Shown here one piece after another: positions 1 through 10,302 of a stretch of 64,000 bases of DNA. Each line of letters starts with the position of its first letter. Position 1 is the first letter of the stretch. A program made the translations under genes and the position numbers. The notes below the pieces were generated by a model, which searched no databases, was not told the origin of the DNA, and worked only from the letters and a program-made list of their open reading frames with translations. This stretch comes from Sesamum alatum (lineage: Eukaryota; Streptophyta; Magnoliopsida; Lamiales; Pedaliaceae), in the NCBI GenBank assembly GCA_034509735.1, contig JACGWO010000002.1, forward strand, positions 50,775,115 to 50,839,114. Direction: 5' to 3'.

Positions 1-2500
1 AACTAACGAAATGAGCTCGTTGTAATTAGACGGACATAAAGTCAAGAAATATTTCTAATTTTCTAAATTATGGAGAAGTATTTATAATCATATCAAATCT
101 CAGAAAATATGACTATAATTTAACAGAGAACAATATAAAAATGAACAAAATATATGAAGTGAATTAAGCATCATGTGATTCATCATCATTGATCACAATC
201 CAACCACAATTACTTAAAACTGTGGTAATTACATTTGGTGTGAATACCGTTGTTTGGTGATGTAATGAAATGCTAATCATTTTTCTTCCTAGGAAAAAGG
301 CAGCACTTGCAACCCATACATGCTCATCACTTCTTACATCTTTACTATAATCAACAGAATTTGAATTTCATTTTTCGTTTTTCCCCTCCCTCCACTCTTT
401 TTTATACGATATGTCTTTATTATATCATTCAATATATTTATATTCAAATATTAATATAATATATCGATAAGCGTCCAAACAAGACAAACAAGAAATTATT
501 ATAAAAGTAGATATATACCCACATTCGTGAAACTTAGAATTCACAATCTTTCAATTATGAGATCTCAATCTTACCAATCGAGCAAGACCCATTGACTCTT
601 TTTGCCTCCTTCGAGAATTACAAAATGCTTGTACAAAATAACATAAATTCGGCTTATAATAAGGTTGATATGGAATTATTAGTGTATCTGATTAATATTT
701 GTATTTGAATGTTCCGATACTTAAATGTACACACACTCATAGTTGTAAAGTCAAAATTGCGAATCAGTGTACCAAAAATTCAACTATAAAACAAAAATAA
801 ATTATTTATGAAGTGTAAAATTAGATAATTGGATGAAATAAAGAATCAGAAATTAAAAAATAAAAATAAAAAAGGTAGACGTTGTTTGCTCACTTAGACA
901 ACCTAATTCGAGTACAGTTAACTTGTCGTTATGGACTTCTCTAACTGAATGTATTTATTATAATAAACATATGACCAAATCAAATCTCGACAGTATACAT
1001 AAACTATTATTAAATTAAATTAAATTAAACTGTCACCACATAAATCAAATAAAGACTTTCTCCATCCACTTTGGTCATATCGACGGTCGTCATCCAATCC
1101 GGATTTTTTACTCCAAATTTAAATTCGAAAATACCAAAGTTGATCATCTGCATCCATACATACTATATCAAATTCGTCAAACACTTACGACTCAAGTACA
1201 ATCGATATGTGTGAATACTTAATTTAAATTTTTAGTATATTATTGTTTAAATTAATATAAATAAATAGAATAAAATGAATAACATATCAAAATTAATTAT
1301 CACACTTACTTTCCTAAAAATTAATTATTCAAATACAAATCAAAATTCATTAATCTCATGTCTCCCTACTTTATTTCGTTTTTTTTTTTGTTGAAAATTA
1401 TATGTATGTATTTATATATTTTCTGTAGTGGAAAAAAAAAAGAGGGGCAGAATGTAAAATGATGAAAATTCGAGGAGAATTTAGCAATAGTAAGAACCAG
1501 TCAAACTTGAATGAGAAAATTTAAGGACAAAAAAGAAATAATGATTTGGACCTCTACTTGAAAGTTGAAACATTCAACGCACAAACTTTTGTCATACGAA
1601 AGTTACTAATTACATTACTTGACAAAATTGGTTTACTAATTTCTCTTATTCATAATTTAACGTTAGATTAGGTTTTCATAATCATATCATATCAGTATAA
1701 TACGTATAACTTCCAATACTTATCTCTTAATTCTCATCATTTGATGTTTTCATAGTCAGATCATATATATTAGAAAAAAATGAAACCCTAAATGTCTGAA
1801 TTACCCGTTTTCATACGACATGATTACTTAAATCCCATAAATATCGTAATATAGTTAGGCTGAAACTAAAATTGTACGAATTCGATTTGTTAAACTTAAC
1901 AGATCAAACTTGAATAAAGTTTTTTGTTTAATAAGTTTTCAAACTCGACTCCTGCTCGATTCGATTAGTGCAAAAAACAATAAATATACTTAAAAATATC
2001 AAACTACACAAGCGAGAATCGTATTTGATCCAATTAAAGTTCGGTTGGAACAATAATCAAAGCAAAATTTCAAATTCGACATTAATTCAAACAAAGTTGA
2101 ACAATGACGTGTTCGACTCGACTCGACTCGAATCATTTATTGCCCTAAATATAGTTGGAAAAAGTGAAGTGGAATACGAAAAATTCCTATACTTGGGTGG
2201 GAAAGATGGATACAAGGAAGAACCTTGAAGCACTAGAAATACACATGCATGGCAAATAAATCATTAAGTTTTCTTAACAACAGCACATATGATTGTAATA
2301 ATTAACCACAAAACATAGCTGAAATCTGAGATAAAAAAAGAAAGAAAAGCTTAAGAAGAAAGCAAAAAATTTATTGAGTTTGATGGAGCAGTGGGTGCAA
2401 CAACTCCTCCTACAGGGTTGAACTAAGTTTTTGCTCATTAATCATACTATCAAAACCTAATCTGCCAACCTCAGAACCACCCCCATCTCTCCTAATTCTT
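1..2500. other. AT-rich intergenic region upstream of the laccase gene
   Basis: I see no supported gene here. The sequence is strongly AT-rich and full of stop codons in all frames. Positions about 1860-2130 carry a degenerate motif-rich stretch with repeated 'ctcgact' units around 2110-2130. A similar but diverged stretch appears near 18530-18790, so this is probably an old dispersed repeat. A short open frame at 1968-2228 has no recognisable domain and looks accidental. Confidence 0.6.
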
Positions 2501-2503
2501 CAC

Positions 2504-2510
2504 TATAAGA
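2504..2510 (+). promoter_or_regulatory. Probable TATA box of the laccase gene
   Basis: TATAAGA sits about 105 bases before the laccase ATG and 25-40 bases before a CA-rich leader (about 2530-2560). Slightly upstream (2464-2486) are CCAACC and ACCACCCCC stretches that resemble MYB-bound AC elements of lignin-pathway promoters. That resemblance is suggestive only. Confidence 0.5.
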
Positions 2511-2613
2511 ACAAGTCCTCTCTGCCACACTCCCACAAGCAAACACACACAGCACTACTCACTCAAATTCATCTGCAGACAGAAGAAGAGAGAAACCATA
2601 CCGGTAGGCGAAA

Positions 2614-3577
2614 ATGGCATTGAGAAGCAAATACAGCAACCCTTTTATCTCTTTCTTCTTCTTCTTCTTCTCTGCTGTCTTTCTTGCATTGCCCACGACG
2701 AATGCAAAAACACACTACCATGATTTTGTCGTAAGCCTCCACTCTGTGTACTTGAACTCATTTTCTTGATGTTTTGGTGTGAAATGGGATTGTGATCAGT
2801 ATATGGTGTGAACTGTAACAGGTACAAGCGACTCCAGTGAAGAGGCTGTGCAAAACACACAACACAATCACGGTGAATGGGATGTATCCAGGGCCGACGC
2901 TGGAAGTGAACAACGGCGACACTCTGGTCGTCAATGTCGTTAACAGAGCTCGTTACAACGTTACGATTCATTGGTAAGTGCTGCTGCATGCATGCATGCA
3001 TGCACGATTGCATTGGCATTGCTCTATGTAATTTTGTAATATAAAACAGTACTATAGGGTGTGACTGTAATTTCCTAAAATATAGTATTTTTTGTAATAT
3101 ATCCAAATCTGGTAATGTCTATCTATAATAATTCCACTGGGAAAAATCTGTAATGTAAAACAGTACTGTAGGGCGTGTTACTACTTTTCCAAAATTTAGA
3201 ATTTCTCATAATATACTCAAATTTCAAGAAGTATTTATGTAATTATCCTGAATACCAGCGTTCAAAGTTTTTTTTTTTTTTTTAATTAAAAAATATTCCA
3301 ATTTCGTGTTCTACCAATGCATAGGCATGGAGTGAGGCAAATAAGAACTGGATGGGCTGACGGACCAGAATTTGTGACTCAATGCCCTATAAGACCAGGA
3401 GGGAGTTACACGTACCGGTTCACGATCCAGGGGCAAGAAGGCACACTCTGGTGGCACGCCCACAGCTCGTGGCTGCGAGCCACCGTCTATGGTGCTTTAA
3501 TCATTCGCCCTAAAGAAGGAGACTCGTATCCCTTCCCCAAGCCGAAACGTGAAACTCCCCTTCTTCTTGGTAATCAA

Positions 3578-3669
<92 letters not shown>

Positions 3670-5198
3670 CATGAATGAAATGGCTGTGATGAACAGGTGA
3701 ATGGTGGGATGCGAACCCCATTGATGTTGTGCGAAAAGCCACAAGAACAGGAGCTGCCCCTAATGTTTCTGATGCTTACACCATCAATGGTCAACCTGGT
3801 GATTTGTACAATTGCTCCAGCAAAGGTTGGTTTCTGAAGCTTTTGCCTCTTTTGCACTCCATTTATATATGCAAGAATATGTCAACAGTCAAATGAGGAG
3901 GAAAAAGAAATCAATTAAAGAAAGCTAAAGACATCATTTTACCGTGTCATTTGGACCACAAAGACTACTAGGTCATCCTATGTTGACTAACATGGGCTAT
4001 TACACCACCTGTAATTTGATGCAGATACGATAACCGTGCCAGTGGACTCAGGAGAGACAAATCTCCTCAGGGTTGTTAATTCTGGGCTCAATCAACAGCT
4101 TTTCTTCAAAGTTGCTAATCATAAGCTCACGGTGGTCGGAGCTGATGCCTCCTACGTGAAACCCTTCACCACCTCAGTCCTCATGCTCGGACCAGGCCAG
4201 ACCACTGATGTACTTATAACTGCCGATCAGCCACCCGCCAGGTACTACATTGCTGCACGAGCCTATGCCAGTGCTCAAGGAGCACCATTCGATAATACCA
4301 CCACCACAGCCATTCTTGAATATGAATCTGCCGGTTGCCCTGCCAAATGTGTAGTGAAACCCGTTATGCCTACTATGCCAGCATTTAATGACACAGCCAC
4401 CGCGACTGCCTTCACCACCAGCTTCAGAAGCCCAAGACGAGTGCCTGTGCCCACTAAAATTGATCATAATCTGTTCTTCACGGTTGGTCTGGGACTCAAC
4501 AATTGCCCCCCTGGTGCCAGGCCTAGAAACTGTCAGGGTCCAAACGGAACTCGATTTGCTGCTAGCATGAACAATGTGTCTTTTGTGCTCCCATCCAACT
4601 TTTCCTTGCTGCAAGCACATCAGCAAGGTATACCTGGAGTTTTCACGACAGATTTTCCAGCAAACCCACCAGTGCAATTTGATTACACTGGAAACATGAG
4701 CCGGTCCCTATGGCAACCCGTTCGGGGTACCAAGCTGTACAAGTTAAAATATGGAGAAACAGTACAGTTGGTGTTGCAGGGAACAAGCATTTTCACAGCT
4801 GAGAACCACCCAATTCATCTTCATGGTTATGATTTCTACATAATTGCTGAAGGCTTTGGAAATTTCAATCCAAGCAGAGATACTGCCAAATTTAATCTTG
4901 TGGATCCACCTCTCCGAAATACGGCAAGTGTACCTGTTGGTGGGTGGACAGTGATCAGATTTGTCGCTGACAATCCAGGTGAGCACAAGATAAAGAACAT
5001 TTATATATGTACTTTTATCATTCTTGTTTTCATATTTCTCACATTGAAACACCCTAAACGTGAACAGGGGTCTGGCTGATGCACTGTCACTTGGATGTCC
5101 ACATTACCTGGGGTTTGGCAATGGCTTTCGTGGTGGAAAATGGTGTTGGTGAACTGCAAACATTAGAGCCTCCCCCAGCCGATCTTCCACTCTGTTAG
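2614..5198 (+). CDS. LAC: Laccase (multicopper oxidase), LAC5/LAC12-like clade, six exons
   Basis: Secreted blue copper oxidase expected to oxidise monolignols and other phenolics in the cell wall. Exons: 2614-2730, 2822-2973, 3325-3569, 3697-3825, 4025-4978, 5068-5198. All junctions are GT-AG and the joined frame gives 575 aa, the usual plant laccase length. A signal peptide with a run of six Phe covers residues 1-31 and ends TTNA. All copper ligands are present: HWHG (89-92), HAHSSW (134-139), HPIHLHG (476-482) and HCHLDVH (538-544). The T1 axial position ten residues after Cys539 is Leu549. Many Asn-X-Ser/Thr glycosylation sites are visible. The spacing and wording of '[11 protein letters not shown]', '[18 protein letters not shown]' and '[11 protein letters not shown]' resemble the Arabidopsis LAC5/LAC12 group more than LAC4/LAC17. 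The exact paralogue is inferred. The ATG is the first after the TATA-like box and precedes the signal peptide. Intron 3 holds an 85-bp TC repeat. Confidence 0.95.
3582..3666. repeat. (TC)n microsatellite, about 42 units, in laccase intron 3
   Basis: This is an uninterrupted TC dinucleotide run of about 85 bases, starting 12 bases after the exon 3 splice donor and ending 30 bases before the acceptor. It fills most of the 127-base intron. Artificial Leu-Ser and Arg-Glu open frames on the two strands are products of the repeat. Confidence 0.98.
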
Positions 5199-5470
5199 TA
5201 ATATCAGCAGCAGATGTTTGCAACAAATTTTAATGTCCTCCAAGAAGGGCAACAAGTAATTTTCTGGTCACAGCATACAAATTATATTGTTTCCCCACAT
5301 TAGGGGGCTAGTTTTTGTTTTTCTCATTGTTTATTATATAAGACCGGGCCAAGAAAGATGGTGCAACATCTGCTAGCAGAGAGCCACCATTTTCTAATCC
5401 CGGCATGTTCTTGATTGTAATACTGTTTTCCAGAGTTAATGAAAAAATTATATTATTTCTTTTTGCAAAT
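5199..5470 (+). other. Laccase 3' untranslated region and polyadenylation zone
   Basis: The sequence after the TAG is transcribed-looking with T-rich stretches. An AATGAAAAAATTATATT segment near 5440-5456 could serve as a plant near-upstream polyadenylation element. No coding sequence is seen. The 3' end is estimated, not defined. Confidence 0.4.
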
Positions 5471-6039
5471 TCCTAAACTGTTATACTCCAACTACATGTC
5501 CATTTCTGAAACTATTAGCTCCCCTAGATTTAAATTATATAAGCAACTGAATGCAGAGCAAAGAGGAATTTACACATCTAAAAGTGTACGAATCCTCTCA
5601 AAGAATCACTAGTTTCATAGAAGAATGAGCATTAAGAAGAAAACTCGATGCATGACAAGCCACTGGAAATCTTAAAATCGCTAAACACTGAAGGAAACAT
5701 GGTGAAACGAGACGTTAAAACAGAACCACATTTCCAGCAAAAACGGTCCAAATTCGATCAGTATAACAATGGTCATCCATCCATCATGATCAAGTAGGTA
5801 ACAGTAATGTAATCTTCAGATAATGAATTCAAGCTTATATAAATCTCTGAAAATTCATAACTTTGCTCTTACTGCACAATATGCAACGACGGAAAATGCC
5901 ACACTAACATCTTTTTGCCTAATGACTGAACTGCAGCTAATTCTTCTCAGGTTCTGGAAGAATATATTAAAATTAGATAGAAATTACAGGATCAATCGCA
6001 AAAAAATTCACAAAAGCACATATATTAATACAGGAAATT

Positions 6040-6545
6040 ACATATAATATCACTCGATCGATCAATTCACCACAAGATCAGCACCGCATTTCTTTCTTCA
6101 GGAACTGCGGGCAACTCCTTCAATACTTCATCGAAATTATGCTCAATACAAGACGAAAATGAAACAGAAACCTAGTCACTCAACTACTACAGAGTCAATG
6201 TGGGCACACCAGCAAGAAATTTTTTTTTCTCAACTTCCAAAATTTCAACTACCTACAGAAAACAAAATTCGATCAACGAAAATAGTAATTCTATAAATTT
6301 AGCATCAAAAGATTACACATCAGAACAAATCATACTGTTGCGGTTGATATCCATTGCTGGAGGCCAAATTGCTCCTTCTGTATTGATTGAAAAAGGGGGG
6401 AAATGCTACTAGGGATTGTTCAATTGAATTTCTGTGACGTTCGGATCCGGGTCTTCATCATCATCATCAGCACAGCGTGTCGTTAATTGAATTTGAATTA
6501 GTTTACTTGGGCCTCTTGTGGAAGGTCCACATATGGCCCAAGTTC
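6040..6545 (-). other. Possible short minus-strand transcription unit with site II promoter motifs
   Basis: On the minus strand, TGGGCC/GGCCCA motifs occur at 6535-6540 and (as TGGGCC on plus) 6508-6513, with a further GCCCA near 6563. These are TCP site II elements typical of housekeeping promoters. Downstream on minus are a short uORF-like frame of four ATGs near 6456, a possible donor at about 6313, a possible acceptor at about 6253, and a short acidic stretch near 6065-6140 reading CIEHNFDEVLKELPAVPEER. I could not assemble a convincing protein. It may be a small gene, a pseudogene or a non-coding RNA. The rest of 5470-6040 shows nothing recognisable. Confidence 0.25.
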
Positions 6546-6684
6546 TACGGGTACAATGATAAAGCCCATCATTTCAAGAAAAAACTATAATTTATGGCAG
6601 AATTATAATTTGAAATATACAAAAAATGGTGAAGCCATTTAAAGGTTAAGCTCGTAAAAGAAAAAAAACCGTCAGAATCAATGA

Positions 6685-6920
6685 TCTCTTAGTTTAGTGA
6701 TCAAGGTTGCGATCCTATTAACACGTTCAAGGTCATGGCTTCGAATTCCATCGGACGTGTGAGTATTTATCTCACTTAGGTAAGTGTTTGTTTCACCATA
6801 TGTGAGTTATTGTAATTTATTTATTGTTCTTAATTGATGAATTGGTTGAATTGATGTAATGCTTCATTTATTGAGCTTTTGATAAGATTATGTATGTAAT
6901 TACCATCTAAAAGAAAATTG
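6685..6920 (+). mobile_element. tRNA-derived SINE-like element (degenerate)
   Basis: An internal Pol III promoter pattern is recognisable. A box A-like 'ttagtttagtgatcaagg' lies near 6689-6706 and a box B-like GGCTTCGAATTCC at 6738-6750. The body continues through a T-rich segment to about 6920. The 3' portion ('gtaatgcttcatttattg') differs from the other SINEs in this window, so this is probably a separate family. No clear target duplication was seen. Confidence 0.45.
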
Positions 6921-7570
6921 GGCGAGAAGCATACATCAAACTAGAATAGATAAAAAAAACATTGGGAAATTCTAGTTCGGACCCAACTCGGTCAAACATG
7001 AATCAATCATATGACAAGCGCAATACACTTGCCGTGTGTTTGTTTAGCCATTTTTTTAAAGATTAAAGTTGCATTTAAATTGAATATATGTAAATATTCT
7101 TTTTTTTTTGGGTTGTAAAATCTATTTTTTTAGGTATTTTAGATTTGATGCCCTTCTGATAAATTCCCAGTTAACATATGTGTGTAAAATATTTTTGTTA
7201 TTATCAATATAATTAAACTTTCTTATATTTAAGGTATTTTTTTTACATTAACTTTTAGTCTTATATTTTAAAATCTTTTATAAGAAAAAATATTTGTACC
7301 ATTTCGGACTAAAATTTGAGAGGTAAATTATTCCATTTTAAAAAATATGGGGAGGTAAATTGATTCATTTAAAAAAATACAGGAAGATAAATTACTATTT
7401 TAGTTTTTATAAGAAATAATTTGCTCATTTATAATATCACAGCCTTCGCAGGGGTTGCTTACAATTTTTCCCTAATACAAAATACAAAATTTGGGATTGC
7501 CTGATTCATTGAGTTCGTTATCGCAACCCATTTGCTCACATTTCTAATTATCAGTTTATATAATTGTTTA

Positions 7571-7857
7571 TCTATACTATTATATAAAAGAAATTTATTT
7601 TTTATTCATAAATGGCGATTAATAACACTGCCACACTATTTTTTTATAATACCATAAATAATCCTAAACTGATATGATAACTATTTTATCCAACTTTCCA
7701 AATTTTATATTAATCGATAAATTAGTTTTTCTTTATTTCCTTTGATTTTTTTAATGTGATGTGTTAGTTTATGTATCTTACTTTTATTTATAATATATTT
7801 TAAAACATAAAAAATTATTATTATATGCAGAAATGACCGGCGTCCCACGACGACTAG
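7571..7857 (+). mobile_element. Small non-autonomous Helitron-like element (287 bp)
   Basis: It starts A|TCTATACTATTATATAAAAG, a common 5' terminus of dicot Helitrons, with host A at 7570. It ends GACGA-CTAG|T at 7857 with host T at 7858. Before the end is a short CGTC-CCAC-GACG hairpin, whose 4-bp stem is weaker than usual. The internal motif 'cataaatggcgatt...' recurs in related pieces near 16330, 28550 and 28660. There is no coding capacity. Confidence 0.65.
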
Positions 7858-7935
7858 TAAAATAAAATAAAAACTAACTAAAATGTGCGATCAACACTAC
7901 ATGATGTAAATTTCAGCAAATAAACCCCAATCAAC

Positions 7936-8251
7936 AAGAGTTCATCGAACCCGTTAAGGAAGCTTAGCTTAGTTGGCGAAACTGAGGCCCCATGATCCTA
8001 AAGTTCATGGGTTCGAACCCCTGCGTGGGTTGATGTTATTTTTACTGTATAGTATGTATGATTTGATACAGTAATAGTTAGGTGTTAGTTTATGTGATAT
8101 TATCGATTTTAGTTTATGTGATATTATCGATTTGATTGTTTGGCATTGTCTCTGATCGATATTAATAGCCGACATGACTGAATGTAATCACTTTACTTTT
8201 GATTAATAAAAATCATCGCTTCAAATTACAAAAAAAAAGAGTTCATGGAAC
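7936..8251 (+). mobile_element. tRNA-derived SINE with target-site duplication
   Basis: Box A TAGCTTAGTTGG (7965-7976) and box B GGTTCGAACCC (8010-8020) match the Pol III internal promoter consensus. The body ends 'aataaaaatcatcgcttcaa' plus an A tail at about 8230-8238. Flanking copies AAGAGTTCATCGAAC (7936-7950) and AAGAGTTCATGGAAC (8237-8251) agree at 14 of 15 positions. This is the signature of LINE-assisted retroposition. The mobile unit itself is about 7951-8236 (286 bp). Partial relatives lie at 11515-11640, 22065-22300 and 24546-24775. Confidence 0.85.
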
Positions 8252-8867
8252 TCATTTTCACCATTACCAAAATCTTCGTGAAAAAACACATATAACATTA
8301 GTTGTTGGGGCGGGTCCAGGGCAGTTTTCTTGCATTCGGATCCAATTGTCATTTCTAATTGCAAATTAATGAAAGCATTTGTTGCGACACAAATAAACAA
8401 TAAGCATCAATTTTTTTTTAAAAAAAAATAAAGTATAGGAAAAATTTCATCGATACCTCTTGAGGTTAGGTTTAATTCGACAAATATTTTTTTATAAAAT
8501 TATAAGTACATTCCTTGATGAAGTGTGGTGCAATTTCTCTGTGGTGTGTTTATATAAGTTTTTTTCCTTAAAAGATATCGAGTAAATTACAATTCAATCT
8601 CATATGCATACTTTTATTTTATTTTTTTAATTAAAAGAATATTTGTATAAATAAATGTAATTTTACGGAGAGTTCGATCTACCAAAAGTTTATGCATCAT
8701 CTTTATAAAAATGTCCTACTTTCTAAAAAGAAATCTTTATTACTTTTGTTTTTTAAAAAAAAAACTGTATTACTTTATTATAATAATACTTTAAAAAAGA
8801 AACAAATAAACCAAATGTTGAATAATATGGACCTATTTTCCATAAAAGAGGGATTGTTTGGATTGCT

Positions 8868-9065
8868 CAGATGAACGGTGCGGGCTGACTGAGTCCACGT
8901 GGAAGCACGCGATCTACGTACACCACTCAGCTGACTTGTTGACTTTGCATGAGTCACCTCTCGACACGTGGCGTCCATGCAAACTATTTTCACCTTTCTT
9001 TCACAAATTTTATCCTTAGCCTTGTTGTTTGGGCTTCCATATCTGATGCTGCCAAATCCCTGACA
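8868..9065. promoter_or_regulatory. GC-richer island with clustered G-box, W-box and TGAGTCA motifs, no gene attached
   Basis: Within 200 bases there are CCACGTGG (8895-8902), a TTGAC W-box core (8939-8943), TGAGTCA (8950-8956) and the ABRE-like GACACGTGGC (8963-8972). Composition is clearly richer in G+C than the surroundings. No open reading frame or transcript structure is evident within several kilobases on either side, so its role is unknown. Confidence 0.4.
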
Positions 9066-9268
9066 AATGGATATATTTTGTTTTTCTTTCAAAAAAAAAT
9101 TTTTTTTTAGGCAAAGTGTTTATGAAAATTTTTGCTTTCTTAAAAGAACGGCCATCTTTATAGTTCAATGGAAATTAAAATTAAAATAATATTAATTGTC
9201 GAAGTAACGTAGTGATATTATATGTGTACGTTTTGTGTATATATTTTTTCACTTTAATTTATGTATTA

Positions 9269-10302
9269 TGGATTCGTTTGGATCGTACGACTGTATAGTG
9301 TACATAATAAAATTGTCTGTTATACATTATCATATAGTTGATTCATATTATTAAAATTTGATATTAATAGTTGATTCGATCTTATAGGTAAGGATATCGG
9401 TAGATACCCTCTTCCGTTAACTGATTGGATTCGGACAAAATTATGGTTGGACAAACATGCCCATCAATTGGGTATTAAAAGACAAAAGTACATTAATGCA
9501 TTTTGGATTGAAAAGCATATGTAATGTCATATATATATACTACATATTATTAGAGAGGGCTATTTTGGTATTCTAATTAATTTGGTCTGTTATTTTTTAA
9601 ATTTTTTTTAAATTAATTAATTATTTTAACTTCTTCAGTCATCATAATCATTTATATCTACTTTTTGGTAGTTTTTTTCCTTATGCATTTATTTATATAT
9701 ATTTTAGATAATTTTTCACTTTACAAAAATAAATAATATAATTTATAAAAATATTTTATTTTATATATTTTTTTAAAAAAATTATGTACATGCATAAAAT
9801 ATGTCATATTTACTAGTATATATTAGTTTGTATGATTGTATTTATTAAGGCATAGTTGTTTCTTTTTTAAAGGTCGTATATTTATGCATTTGTATGTTGT
9901 AGATAATTAGGCCTCGCGGCAATGTTTGAGATTTCATAAATTCAAAAATCGTATATGAATTTGAAGCGAAAAAAGAAATATTATAAACATTATTTATAGT
10001 AATACGTCAATCCAATAAATAATGAGAGGATTTTTATCTTTTGTAATTATTCACAAACTGCTACGGTTTATAATTGAAATAATATTAAAAAGGTAAAATT
10101 TATTGAGTTTTTTTACATGTTATCATACTTCATAATCCCTTCAATCAAGAACAAAAATTGAATTGTCCGATGAGATATCACACAACAAAATATGTCAAAC
10201 CAAATAATATATAAAGGATGAAGGGATCATTTATATTTTATTTCCTATCCCACCTAATCCAATCATGACTAATCCCATCATAACAATCGAACGAGCCCTA
10301 TT
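9269..10302. mobile_element. Possible 1-kb DNA transposon remnant
   Basis: The left edge GGATTCGTTTGGATCG and the reverse complement of the right edge (GGGCTCGTTCGATTGT) are similar and inverted, as in short-terminal-repeat elements. The interior is AT-rich and non-coding. No target duplication is convincing, so the boundaries are tentative. Confidence 0.3.

Noticed and set aside
1968..2228. 86-codon open frame upstream of laccase
   Set aside because: It starts without an ATG in a degenerate repeat, has no domain, and shows codon use typical of AT-rich non-coding DNA.
3497..3742. Minus-strand Arg-Glu repeat open frame
   Set aside because: It is the translation of the TC microsatellite in laccase intron 3, not a gene.
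4060..4110. miR397 target site in the laccase coding sequence
   Set aside because: The region equivalent to the miR397 site of LAC4/LAC17 (coding VNSGLNQ here) has about nine mismatches to the canonical site by eye, too many for plant miRNA cleavage. I also saw no miR408-like site.
7951..8060. Functional tRNA gene
   Set aside because: Pol III boxes are consensus, but the sequence does not form a full acceptor and anticodon cloverleaf. The A tail and target duplications show it is a SINE.
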